A DNA stretch of 64,000 nucleotides from Pyxidicoccus caerfyrddinensis (GTDB lineage: Bacteria > Myxococcota > Myxococcia > Myxococcales > Myxococcaceae): the NCBI RefSeq assembly GCF_010894405.1, contig NZ_JAAIYA010000012.1:135444-199443 (forward strand), read 5' to 3'. Shown in pieces: positions 1-9,190 of the stretch; position 1 is the first letter of the stretch, and each line of letters opens with the position of its first letter. The notes under the pieces were generated by a model. The model saw nothing but the letters and a program-made list of their open reading frames with translations. It was not told where the DNA came from and made no database searches. Made by a program: the position numbers and the translations under genes.

Positions 1-61
1 CGTTTGCCTACAGGGATGAAGGGCGCAACCCCGAGAAGCATTCACCCCTGGAATCCCCAAG

Positions 62-1315
62 ATGACGAAACACGTGTTGAGAGCAGTGGCCGGCGTGTCG
101 GCCCTGCTGGTGGCAAGCCATGCGCAGGCGATGGAGCAGATTCAGGACCAGATCTACCTGGATGATGGCTCCTCGGTTTATTACCCAGACCCGTACGTGG
201 CGCAGCAGGCCAACAGCGAGCTGACCTACGAGACTGTCCCGAACTGCTATGGGTACTGTTACGGTGGCACCGAGGCGGGCGACCCGGATGCGATCGGGTT
301 CAAGGATCAAGGCGATGCGGCGGACGCGTCGAACACGACAGAGCCCGCGGGCGCCCAGACCACGCCTTCGACGGCGCCGGTGTTCTCCTTCACCAAGGCC
401 TTTCACAAGGACCAGAGCTTTGGCAACGGCACCTTCGCGTCGGGCTATGCCCTCGATGCCTCGCTGACGGCCTACTCGGCTTCCGCGGGCGTGGGCGCGC
501 AGTTCCAGGCGGTGGGAGAGGGGAAGCTCTGGGCGCGAGCCTTCGGGTACACCCAGGAGGTCGTGCGCGGCAAGGCCACCGGCACTGCCCAGCAGGGCGG
601 TGCGGTGGGCGCCAAGATTGAAGTCTATGCGATGGGCCAGCAGGTCTACCTGAAGAACCTCGGCACCGCGGGCCCCGTCAGTGATACGCCGCTCTTCAAC
701 CGGACCTTCTTCAACGCGGAGAAGACCATTCCGGTGATGGGCTATCCCGTCAAGGTGACGGCGAAGCTCACGGGTAACGCCGGCATCAGTGTCGTTGGCA
801 CGCTGGTCGAGTCTGGCATCAAGCTGACGGCCACGCCCAAGGGCGGTGTCTATGCCACCGCCAGCGCCGGTGTGGACTTCGTCATCGTGAGCCTCACCGT
901 GACGGGCACCCTGACGCTCATCGAGGCCCAGCTGCCTGCCAACCTGCAGCTCGTTGCCAGCTCCTGCTCCACCCTGGATTGGAAGCTGACGGCGGACTAC
1001 ACCCTCACGTCCCTCTCCGGCAACCTCAAGGTCGCGCTCAAGATCAAGCTGTGGATCATCAAGATCAAGGGCTCGCTGACCATCGCGAAGTGGAATGGCT
1101 ATACGAGCACCGTGAACCTCTTCACGGCCACCTCGCAGAACCCGCTCACGCTCTCCTGCCAGAACGGCCAGCCGGTGGGCGGCGCGGGCACCATCTCCGG
1201 CAATGAGACCGGAGGTACCGGCGGTACCGGCGGTGGTGGTGGCGGCGGTGGTTGGGGTGGGTGCTTCACGAGCACGGACTCGAACAGCCTTCAGATGGTC
1301 GAGGCCTGCAACTGA
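62..1315 (+). CDS. secreted protein of unknown function, Gly-rich C-terminus
   Basis: A 417-residue protein with a clear Sec signal peptide: Lys at position 3, a hydrophobic stretch around residues 8-20, and likely cleavage after AQA at about residue 24. The mature part is rich in Gly, Thr, Ala and Val and in beta-prone segments; a Cys pair sits near residues 61-65 (CYGYC). A Gly-rich run at about residues 380-400 is encoded by short GGT/ACC/GGC repeats and is followed by a final Cys-containing tail. The secreted beta-rich makeup suggests an envelope or matrix protein. I recognise no family and assign no function. The long antisense frame over this gene is a codon-bias shadow. Confidence 0.8.
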   Translation: MTKHVLRAVAGVSALLVASHAQAMEQIQDQIYLDDGSSVYYPDPYVAQQANSELTYETVPNCYGYCYGGTEAGDPDAIGFKDQGDAADASNTTEPAGAQTTPSTAPVFSFTKAFHKDQSFGNGTFASGYALDASLTAYSASAGVGAQFQAVGEGKLWARAFGYTQEVVRGKATGTAQQGGAVGAKIEVYAMGQQVYLKNLGTAGPVSDTPLFNRTFFNAEKTIPVMGYPVKVTAKLTGNAGISVVGTLVESGIKLTATPKGGVYATASAGVDFVIVSLTVTGTLTLIEAQLPANLQLVASSCSTLDWKLTADYTLTSLSGNLKVALKIKLWIIKIKGSLTIAKWNGYTSTVNLFTATSQNPLTLSCQNGQPVGGAGTISGNETGGTGGTGGGGGGGGWGGCFTSTDSNSLQMVEACN

Positions 1316-1386
1316 GTTCGTGATCGGTGGATGTGACACAATTGTTGGCCTCGACCTGACGTGAGGCCGTTTTGCTTGTTGTCAGG

Positions 1387-1421
1387 GCCGCCGGTAGAGA
1401 ACACCTCTCTCTTCCGGCGGC
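1387..1421 (+). terminator. hairpin downstream of the secreted-protein gene
   Basis: The arms GCCGCCGG (1387-1394) and CCGGCGGC (1414-1421) are perfectly complementary, with a further AGAGA/TCTCT pairing inside. The hairpin lies 70 nt after the preceding stop and just before the next ribosome-binding site. No T-run follows, so it may be an imperfect terminator or a leader structure of the next gene. Confidence 0.45.
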
Positions 1422-1446
1422 TCCTTGAGGATGAGGAGCAGTCTTG

Positions 1447-3399
1447 GTGAAGCGTCAGCCGTGGATGGGTTTGTTCATCGGAGTCGTCCTGCTTGGAGGC
1501 ACCGGTGCCTGGTGGTCCAGCCGTCAACCCGTCTCTGTCCCGCCCGGTGAGCAGGCGGACAGGGTGGGCCCGGCCCCCGCGCCGGAGGTTGCCGCGCCAG
1601 CCCCCGCGGCGCCGTCCTGGCAGCGTGTCTGGCGGGTGGGCCAGCAGTATGTCCATGAGCTCAAGTTCGAGCAGCGCATTGGCCTGAAGCAGGACGCCTC
1701 GGCGCGGCCCTCTCCGAAGGAGTCCGTGCCCACGCTCCGCTCCGTCCTGGAAGGCGACCTGTCCGCCACCGTGGTGGAACGGGCAGGGGACCGCGTCTAC
1801 GTCCAGTATCACCTGCGCCCCACGTCGCTCGCGTTCGAGTCCGGCGGGCGCAATGCGCTGGATGACAGCTCGCGCGCCGCCATGCTGACGTCACTCCAGC
1901 TTCCCTTCTACGTGCACTTCAATGGCCAGGGCGCGGCGGTGGCGGTGCACATGGAGAAGGGCGTGGATCTGATCAGCCAGAACCTCCTGCGCTCGGTGGT
2001 GGCGTCCATCCAGGTGGTGACGCCGCCCGAGCAGCTGGAGCGCTGGCCCTCCCAGGAGCTGGACACGACCGGTCAGTTCGAGGCGTCGTACCAGCGGCTG
2101 GAGGGCCCCCGACAGTTCGAGAAGAAGAAGGTGCGCTACCGGATGATGACGACGCCGGAGGGACTGCGGCCCCTGGACGGAGACGCCCGCATCACCGTGT
2201 CCGGCGGTGTGAACCTGGTGCTCGACGAGGACCTCTGGGTCCAGTCCCTGGCGGGGCAGGACCGGGTGGAGGTGGAGCCCGGAAAGGACCTGCCGGCAGC
2301 GGTGGGAGAGGTGAGCGTCAGTCTCCGCCTTCGTGAGAAGCACAGGGTTCCCCTGCTGGCGGGGGCCTTCACCGCCAACCGGGCCCGACTGTACGGCAGC
2401 GAGCTGTCCGTCCAGACGGTGGCTCCGCAAGACCCCAAGGCGCAGCTTCGCCGCACCCTGGCCGGAGGGACGCTCACGAGCCTCACCCGCGAGCTGCGCG
2501 CTCTCGCCAGGAAGGATGGAGAGCAGGCAGGCCCGGAGACCGCGGAGCTGATGAACCGGATGCACGCACTCTTCCTGTTGGAGCCCGGCGCGGCGGCGCA
2601 GGTGCCTGGGTTGATTCGGGACGAGCGCTCTCGCAACGTCTACAGCTCGCTCATCGGCTCGCTGTCGTCAGCCAGCACCCCCGAGGCCATCCATGCCCTC
2701 GCGCAGGTCTCCTCCGACAAGGCGCTGAAGCTGCCCGTCCGGGTGGATGCCATCGCGGGCCTGGGCACCGCGGCCTCACCCACCAGCGAGGGCGTGGAGG
2801 AGCTCCGGCGCCTGGGCCAGGATGCGGATGAAGACATCCGGGGCACGGCGACGCTGGCGCTGGGCAACAGCGCGCGCACCCTGCTCCAGGGCGGGGACCC
2901 CGCCGGAGACGCCGTCCTTCGCGAGCTGGAGCAACTGCTGCGCACGGAGTCGGACCCGGGCCGGCAGGCGGTCCTGCTCAAGGCTCTGGCGAACACGGCG
3001 GATGAGCGGGCCCTGCCCGCCATCGAGGCGTCGCTCCGCTCCGAGGTGTGGGTGGTGAGGGAGGCGGCGGTGGGCGCGCTGCGCCTCATCCCGAACCCCG
3101 CCGCGGACCGGCTCCTCGTGGAGCGAATGCTCGGGGACGCTGCTCCCCAGGTGCGTCGCGGCGCCGTCTTCGCCAGCAGCTTCCGGAACCTGCAGCCCCT
3201 GATTCCCGCCATGGAGCAGGCGCTGCGCTCCGACCAGGAGGCGGCCGTCCGCAGTGACATCGTCCGGCTGTTGGGCGAGCGCCGCAACCGTGAGCCCCGG
3301 GCGCTGGAGCTGCTGGCGTGGGTCAGCCAGAACGACCCCATCGCCGAGCTCCGCCAGGCCGCGGGGTCGTTCCTCGCGCCGGCTGCCGCGCAGCCCTGA
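1447..3399 (+). CDS. HEAT-repeat protein with N-terminal membrane anchor
   Basis: I place the start at GTG 1447, after GAGGATGAGGAG; a TTG one codon upstream is less likely. Residues 6-22 form a hydrophobic helix without a convincing lipobox, so the protein is probably anchored in the inner membrane or exported. Residues about 50-350 are a beta-rich domain opening with WRVGQQYVHEL, reminiscent of the vitellogenin-like N-terminal domain seen in other myxobacterial HEAT proteins (inference). From about residue 390 to the end there are at least six helical HEAT-type repeats, with recurring pattern pairs such as VRVDAIAGLGT, DIRGTATLALG, VREAAVGALR and VRRGAVFAS. HEAT arrays usually act as protein-binding scaffolds. 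The partner is unknown. Confidence 0.75.
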   Translation: MKRQPWMGLFIGVVLLGGTGAWWSSRQPVSVPPGEQADRVGPAPAPEVAAPAPAAPSWQRVWRVGQQYVHELKFEQRIGLKQDASARPSPKESVPTLRSVLEGDLSATVVERAGDRVYVQYHLRPTSLAFESGGRNALDDSSRAAMLTSLQLPFYVHFNGQGAAVAVHMEKGVDLISQNLLRSVVASIQVVTPPEQLERWPSQELDTTGQFEASYQRLEGPRQFEKKKVRYRMMTTPEGLRPLDGDARITVSGGVNLVLDEDLWVQSLAGQDRVEVEPGKDLPAAVGEVSVSLRLREKHRVPLLAGAFTANRARLYGSELSVQTVAPQDPKAQLRRTLAGGTLTSLTRELRALARKDGEQAGPETAELMNRMHALFLLEPGAAAQVPGLIRDERSRNVYSSLIGSLSSASTPEAIHALAQVSSDKALKLPVRVDAIAGLGTAASPTSEGVEELRRLGQDADEDIRGTATLALGNSARTLLQGGDPAGDAVLRELEQLLRTESDPGRQAVLLKALANTADERALPAIEASLRSEVWVVREAAVGALRLIPNPAADRLLVERMLGDAAPQVRRGAVFASSFRNLQPLIPAMEQALRSDQEAAVRSDIVRLLGERRNREPRALELLAWVSQNDPIAELRQAAGSFLAPAAAQP

Positions 3400-3414
3400 C
3401 GCTGGAGCGCGGAA

Positions 3415-3446
3415 GCCCCGTGGCGCCAGCAAGGTGCCACGGGGGC
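3415..3446 (+). terminator. strong hairpin after the HEAT-repeat gene
   Basis: GCCCCGTGGC (3415-3424) pairs with GCCACGGGGGC (3436-3446) across an 11-nt loop, 16 nt after the HEAT gene stop. The stem is very stable but no U-tract follows, which is common for terminators in high-GC genomes. Confidence 0.6.
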
Positions 3447-3540
3447 GCTGAAGGTCCCTCGCTCACAAGACAACTTTCCCCGGCACGCCGGTGGCCAGTC
3501 CTGTTACGCCCTCCGTAGATTCTGGACCCACGGAGGGCGC

Positions 3541-5145
3541 GTGTCCCACGCAGGTGAGAAGTCCATCCTGGCCATCGACCTCGGCACCTCGGCCGTCAAG
3601 CTCGCGGTGGTGACGGTGCGGGGCCGCATCCTCGGCGGTGAGGTGGAGCCGCTGGACCTCTCCCTGCTTCCCGACGGAGGCGCCGAGCAGGACCCCGAGG
3701 CCTGGTGGCGCGCCATCATCCGCGGCACGCGGCGGCTCCTGGAGTCCGGGGCCGTCCCCGCGGATGACATCATCGGCGTCAACTGCAGCTCGCAGTGGTC
3801 AGGCACCGTGGCCGTGGACGCGGCGGGCAGGCCCCTGTGTCCCGCGCTCATCTGGATGGACTCGCGCGGCGCGGCCGAGGTGAAGCGCGTGGCCCACGGC
3901 TTCATCCCCATCGAGGGCTATGGCCTGCGTCGCCTGCTGACGTGGATTCGCCTGACGGGCGGGGTGCCGAGCCTGTCCGGGAAGGACCCGGTGGGCCACA
4001 TCCTCTACCTCCAGGGCGCGCAGCCGGAGGTCTACCGGAACACGTACAAGTTCCTCGAGCCCAAGGACTGGCTCAACCTGCGGCTGAGCGGCCGCTTCGC
4101 CGCCTCGTACGACTCCATCACCCTGCACTGGGTGACGGACAACCGCGAGCTCAGCCGCGTCGCCTACGACGAGCGCCTCCTGGAGATGACGGGCCTGGAG
4201 CGAGAGAAGCTGCCGGACCTGGTGCCCGCCGCCACGGTGCTCGGCCCGCTGCAACCCGAGGCCGCGCGCGCCCTGGGCCTGCGCGAGGACGTGCAGGTGG
4301 TGACGGGCGCCCCGGACATCCTCGCCGCCGCGGTGGGCTCCGGCGCGGTGAGGGACCACGAGCCGCACCTGTGCGTGGGCACGTCCTCGTGGCTGAGCTG
4401 CCACGTGCCGTACAAGAAGACGGACCTCTTCCACCAGATGGCCTCCGTGCCCTCCGCGCTGCCGGGGCGCTATCTCCTGGCCAACGAGCAGGAGTCCGCC
4501 GGCATCTGCCTCACCTTCCTCAAGGACAACATCCTCTACGGCCGCGACACGAAGCCGGGGGACGCGGCGGCGGAGGACGACTCGGCGGAGGTCTACAAGC
4601 TGATGGAGCGCCAGGCCGGCAGCGTCCCCGCCGGCAGCGACAGGCTCATCTTCATGCCGTGGCTCAACGGCGAGCGCAGCCCGGTGGACGACAAGTCGCT
4701 GCGCGGCGGCTTCTTCAACCAGTCTCTCAAGACGACGCGGGCCCACATGGTCCGCGCGGTGATGGAGGGCGTGGCCTACAACTCGCGCTGGCTGTTCACC
4801 TACGTGGAGCAGTTCGTGGGCCGCCGGCTGGACTCCATGCGCATCATCGGCGGCGGAGCGCGCTCGCCGCTGTGGTGCCAGATTCACGCGGACGTCCTGG
4901 GCCGCACCATTCAGCAGGTGGACGAGCCCGTGCTGGCCAACGCCCGGGGTGCCGCGTTCCAGGCGGCCGTCGCGCTGGGGCAGCTCGCGGTGGAGGAGAT
5001 TCCCTCGCTCGTCCCCATCGCCCGCACCTACGAGCCGGACCCGAAGAACCGGGCCCTCTACGACGAGCTGTTCCGCGAGTTCGTCAACCTCTACAAGGCC
5101 AACAAGGCCATCTTCGCGCGCCTCAACCGCGCCCGGAGCGCCTGA
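3541..5145 (+). CDS. FGGY-family carbohydrate kinase, xylulokinase-like
   Basis: A cytoplasmic sugar kinase of 534 residues starting at GTG 3541, after GGAGGGC. The N-terminal ATPase-fold phosphate loop ([13 protein letters not shown]) is at about residues 12-24. The xylulokinase-type substrate region has SSQW and WMDSRG, and the presumed catalytic Asp is in [13 protein letters not shown] near residue 258. The C-terminal FGGY domain carries GGGARSPLW and the [11 protein letters not shown] segment. Family members phosphorylate pentoses, hexoses or polyols with ATP; the exact sugar cannot be read from sequence. The gene ends 20 nt before the PLP lyase-like gene and is probably co-transcribed with it, an unusual pairing because no sugar-uptake gene is nearby. 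Confidence 0.88.
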   Translation: MSHAGEKSILAIDLGTSAVKLAVVTVRGRILGGEVEPLDLSLLPDGGAEQDPEAWWRAIIRGTRRLLESGAVPADDIIGVNCSSQWSGTVAVDAAGRPLCPALIWMDSRGAAEVKRVAHGFIPIEGYGLRRLLTWIRLTGGVPSLSGKDPVGHILYLQGAQPEVYRNTYKFLEPKDWLNLRLSGRFAASYDSITLHWVTDNRELSRVAYDERLLEMTGLEREKLPDLVPAATVLGPLQPEAARALGLREDVQVVTGAPDILAAAVGSGAVRDHEPHLCVGTSSWLSCHVPYKKTDLFHQMASVPSALPGRYLLANEQESAGICLTFLKDNILYGRDTKPGDAAAEDDSAEVYKLMERQAGSVPAGSDRLIFMPWLNGERSPVDDKSLRGGFFNQSLKTTRAHMVRAVMEGVAYNSRWLFTYVEQFVGRRLDSMRIIGGGARSPLWCQIHADVLGRTIQQVDEPVLANARGAAFQAAVALGQLAVEEIPSLVPIARTYEPDPKNRALYDELFREFVNLYKANKAIFARLNRARSA

Positions 5146-5165
5146 CGGCCCGGAAAGGACCTCCC

Positions 5166-6695
<1,530 letters not shown>

Positions 6696-6701
6696 CGCGG
6701 C

Positions 6702-7226
6702 CTACCTGCTCACGGAGGCCGGCGTCACGCCTTCGACCTGCGTCTTGCCGTCCTTGTCGACGGTGAGGCGCAGGCGCGGCTTCTCCTCGGCGTCATTGAG
6801 GACGATGCTCGCCACGCCGTTGTCCACGCTGATGACGATGCGCTCCTTCCAGTCCTGGCGGAGGGTGATGTTGGGCTGCCCCTTCATGAGGCTCATGCAC
6901 ATCGCCTCGTAGCCCTCCTCGCTGTCGAAACACAGGCCGCGGAAGCCGATGGAGTCGAGCATGGCGAGCCCCCCGATTTCCTGACCGTCCGCGCTCATGA
7001 ACTGGAGGCCGTACGCCTTCACGGCGCGCTTGAGCCCCTGCGGGTCGGGCAGCGGCGCGCCGATACGGATGCGCGCCTGGCCGTGCTCGTCGACGATGTT
7101 CAGCGTGCGTACCGAGAGGGAATCGGGGGCCTGGGTTGCGGGCTTTTCGCTCGCGCACGCTCCGAGTGCACCCACGGCGCAGGAGCCGACAACCATCAAC
7201 ACGACACGGCGGAGGAGATTCGTCAC
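6702..7226 (-). CDS. small lipoprotein of unknown function
   Basis: I chose GTG 7226 as the start because it is preceded by AGGAAAGG and directly yields a lipoprotein signal: NLLRR n-region, hydrophobic stretch, and a GALGAC lipobox with Cys near residue 22. The mature part (about 150 residues) is a beta-rich domain with repeated motifs such as LNIVDEHGQARIRIGAP and LRLTVDKDGKTQVEG, in which an Asp-x-x-Gly turn recurs. This looks like a small internally repeated beta domain. It is convergent with the PLP lyase-like gene, with only 6 nt between their stops. Function unknown. Confidence 0.75.
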   Translation of the reverse strand: MTNLLRRVVLMVVGSCAVGALGACASEKPATQAPDSLSVRTLNIVDEHGQARIRIGAPLPDPQGLKRAVKAYGLQFMSADGQEIGGLAMLDSIGFRGLCFDSEEGYEAMCMSLMKGQPNITLRQDWKERIVISVDNGVASIVLNDAEEKPRLRLTVDKDGKTQVEGVTPASVSR

Positions 7227-7246
7227 GGCAAGCAGTCCTTTCCTGT

Positions 7247-7286
7247 GGCAGCCCGACCGACGAGCGGCGTCGTCGGGCGGGCTGCC
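7247..7286 (-). promoter_or_regulatory. long stem-loop just upstream of the lipoprotein ribosome-binding site
   Basis: GGCAGCCCG (7247-7255) pairs with CGGGCTGCC (7278-7286), enclosing a second perfect stem CCGACGA/TCGTCGG (7257-7263 with 7270-7276), 16 bp in total. It sits about 20 nt upstream of the lipoprotein start and about 70 nt downstream of the PheRS-like stop. It could end the PheRS-like transcript or act as a leader structure for the lipoprotein. No U-tract is present. Confidence 0.45.
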
Positions 7287-7356
7287 AAGGTAGGGGACCG
7301 CGCGCCCCGCCGAGCCATGGCGGCGCACTCATTTCGTCATTGTTGTGTCACGCACG

Positions 7357-8499
7357 TCAGTGCGGTCGTGCCGCCCACTCCCACGCGGTGCCCCGGTGAA
7401 GCGCCGCGTAGATGTCGTCCCGGAGCGTGTTGCACTCGTCATGCGTGAGCGTGCGGTCCAGCGCGCGCAGCACCACGCGGAGCAGCACGTTCTTCTGGCC
7501 CGGGGAGATGCCCATGCGCTTCACCGCGCTGGGAGGCAGCGCGGAGCAGGGCGTCTCCGAGAGCACCTGCACGCTCTCCACCAACTCCGCCCGCTCGCCC
7601 AGCGCGGCCCGCACGGCGTCACCCAGCTCCTCCGGTGTCTGCTGTTCCTCCATTACCAGGGACAAATCCCGCCGTACCTCCGGCATGGAGGACACGGGGC
7701 GGTAGGGCTCCAGGTCCAGGAGCTGGGACGCAATCCGCGCGTCCGCCGATCGCAACAGGCGGATGTCGTCCAGCCCCTTGCGCAGCATCAGGATGCGGTC
7801 CAGCCCCACGCCCATGGCCAGGCCCGTGGTGGTGCGGGTGTCCAGGCCGCTCTCCTCCAGCAGCGCCGGGAGCGCGAGGCCGCACTCGCCAATCTCCACC
7901 CACTCCGTGCCGTGAAGGACGTCCACCTGGAGGCCGTCGGTGGTGTACGGGTGGACGGCCGGCGTCAGCTTCACCTCGCGCCCTGGGAGCAGCGCGCGGA
8001 CCACGGTGGAAATCATGTCGCGCAAGTCGTCGGTCGTGAGCGGCGGGCCCCGGCGGACTCGCCAGAGGTCCATCTGGTGGGGCTCGCCGGTGTGCAGCCG
8101 GTCGATGCAGTCGCGGCGGTAGACGAGGCCGGGGCAGGCCAGCAGCGCGTCCTCGGGCGGCGCCGAGGCCACGTGTCGCAGCAGGCCCGGAATCATGGCC
8201 GACGTCTGCGAGCGCAAGAGCGCGGTGTCACAGACGTAGCGCGAGTAGCGCGCGTCCCGGGCCGCACCGCCGGGCGGATAGTGGAGCCGGTCGTAGTTGT
8301 CCGCGATGGAGACGACGGGACTCTGGCGGTGGATGCGCACCTCACAGCCCCAGGCGGAGCGCAGGGCCTCCAGCGCGGCGGACACGAGCTGCTGCATCGC
8401 GTGCGGGCCGGTGGTGGGGTCGGTGAGGTCGCGGACGGACAGGGCGCGGCGGAGCTCCTCGGCGCTGAGGATGGAAACGGAAACGGAGACGGACGACAT
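7357..8499 (-). CDS. single-chain PheRS-like ligase (class II aaRS core plus FDX-ACB)
   Basis: A 380-residue protein whose start ATG 8499 follows GAGAGGTTTCCC. Residues about 40-270 form a class II synthetase catalytic core of PheS type: a motif-2-like RRDCIDRLHTGEPHQMD segment and motif-3 GLAMGVGLDRILMLRKGLDDIRLL. Residues about 285-380 form an FDX-ACB domain (PEVRRDLSLV; TLTHDECNTLRDD), normally found at the C-terminus of bacterial PheT. The PheS N-terminal coiled coil is missing and no PheT gene is adjacent. The layout matches mitochondrial monomeric PheRS. Bacteria normally use heterotetrameric PheST, so this is probably an accessory or repurposed ligase of the kind some annotation systems call a PheS-related ligase. 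Its substrate is unknown. Confidence 0.75.
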   Translation of the reverse strand: MSSVSVSVSILSAEELRRALSVRDLTDPTTGPHAMQQLVSAALEALRSAWGCEVRIHRQSPVVSIADNYDRLHYPPGGAARDARYSRYVCDTALLRSQTSAMIPGLLRHVASAPPEDALLACPGLVYRRDCIDRLHTGEPHQMDLWRVRRGPPLTTDDLRDMISTVVRALLPGREVKLTPAVHPYTTDGLQVDVLHGTEWVEIGECGLALPALLEESGLDTRTTTGLAMGVGLDRILMLRKGLDDIRLLRSADARIASQLLDLEPYRPVSSMPEVRRDLSLVMEEQQTPEELGDAVRAALGERAELVESVQVLSETPCSALPPSAVKRMGISPGQKNVLLRVVLRALDRTLTHDECNTLRDDIYAALHRGTAWEWAARPH

Positions 8500-8833
8500 G
8501 GGAAACCTCTCGATGGAAGTGGCGATGGGACGCAGCGGTCTCCGGGACGCCGGGCGGGGAAGCCGCCTTGCGCCGCCGGCTTCGGATGCCCCCCCGGCGA
8601 GTTCGGGAGGGCGTCGCGCCTGACGGCGTTCCACCAACGAGAGGGGCGTGCGCTCAGTCGAAGAGCACGGCCTCCCGACTCCCAAACGGGGCCGGGGGGC
8701 GGCTAAATCGACGAGCGCTCACCACGAGGTACATGCCGACATGGTTAACGATGTCGGTGCTTCCTGGCAAGGGGGCTTCACCTGGACGCCGGCCGTGTTG
8801 CAGCACCGGGCCCCGCGGCACCGCCCTCGCTTC
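8500..8833. other. 334-nt intergenic region with no gene seen
   Basis: This region lies between the PheRS-like start and the response-regulator stop, both on the minus strand. I see no coding frame with a ribosome-binding site. It should contain the promoter of the PheRS-like gene and the end of the histidine-kinase/regulator transcript. The one clear structure is the dyad at 8736-8757, listed separately. Confidence 0.5.
8736..8757 (-). terminator. hairpin downstream of the response-regulator gene
   Basis: CCGACAT (8736-8742) and ATGTCGG (8751-8757) form a perfect 7-bp stem around an 8-nt loop containing GTTAAC. It lies about 80 nt past the response-regulator stop. It may be a terminator without a U-tract or an operator-type dyad. 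Low certainty. Confidence 0.3.
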
Positions 8834-9190
8834 CTACGCGGCGGCGGTGGCGAGCAGGAGGTCGATGTCGACCGGCTTGCGCAGATAGGCGCGGGCTTCG
8901 AGGACGCTGCGCCGGCTCTCGAGGTGGGGGTCGGCGCTCATCACCACCACCGGGATGTGCGCGAAGCGCGAGTCGGCCCGCTGCTCGGTGCGGAACTGGA
9001 AGCCGTCCTTCACCGGCATCATCAGGTCGAGGAGGATGAGGTCTGGCGAGAGCCGCATCCCCTCCAGCTCGGCGAGCGCCTGGGCGCCATTCTCCGCGAC
9101 AGTCACGGTGTGGCCCTCGTCCTCGAGCAGCTCGCGGAGGGACTCGCGGATGTAGATGTCATCCTCCACGACGAGGATTCGCCGGCTCAT
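8834..9190 (-). CDS. single-domain CheY-like response regulator
   Basis: A 118-residue stand-alone receiver domain. The acidic pocket is E9-D10-D11, the phospho-acceptor is Asp55 (LILLDLMMP), the switch Ser is S85 and the conserved Lys is K105 (RKP). No output domain follows. Its ATG (9190) overlaps the stop of the upstream hybrid histidine kinase in an ATGA arrangement, so the two are translationally coupled and very probably form one signalling pair. Such regulators act by protein contact or as phosphate relays. Confidence 0.93.
   Translation of the reverse strand: MSRRILVVEDDIYIRESLRELLEDEGHTVTVAENGAQALAELEGMRLSPDLILLDLMMPVKDGFQFRTEQRADSRFAHIPVVVMSADPHLESRRSVLEARAYLRKPVDIDLLLATAAA

Noticed and set aside
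1210-1253. Short GGT/ACC/GGC repeats as a regulatory or CRISPR-like repeat
   Set aside because: They simply encode the Gly/Thr-rich segment of the first protein in frame; there are no spacers.
8-1339. A 443-residue open frame antisense to the first secreted protein
   Set aside because: Composition is Arg/Gly/Leu-rich and there is no ribosome-binding site or family motif. The plus strand has a real signal peptide. This is a high-GC codon-bias shadow.
3795-5165. In-frame upstream extension of the PLP lyase-like protein to 966 residues
   Set aside because: The upstream part is an out-of-frame reading of the FGGY kinase gene. ATG 5166 has a ribosome-binding site and matches the family's N-terminus.
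8500-8833. Possible tRNA or T-box leader upstream of the PheRS-like gene
   Set aside because: No cloverleaf, CCA or T-box consensus can be formed. Only one short dyad is present.
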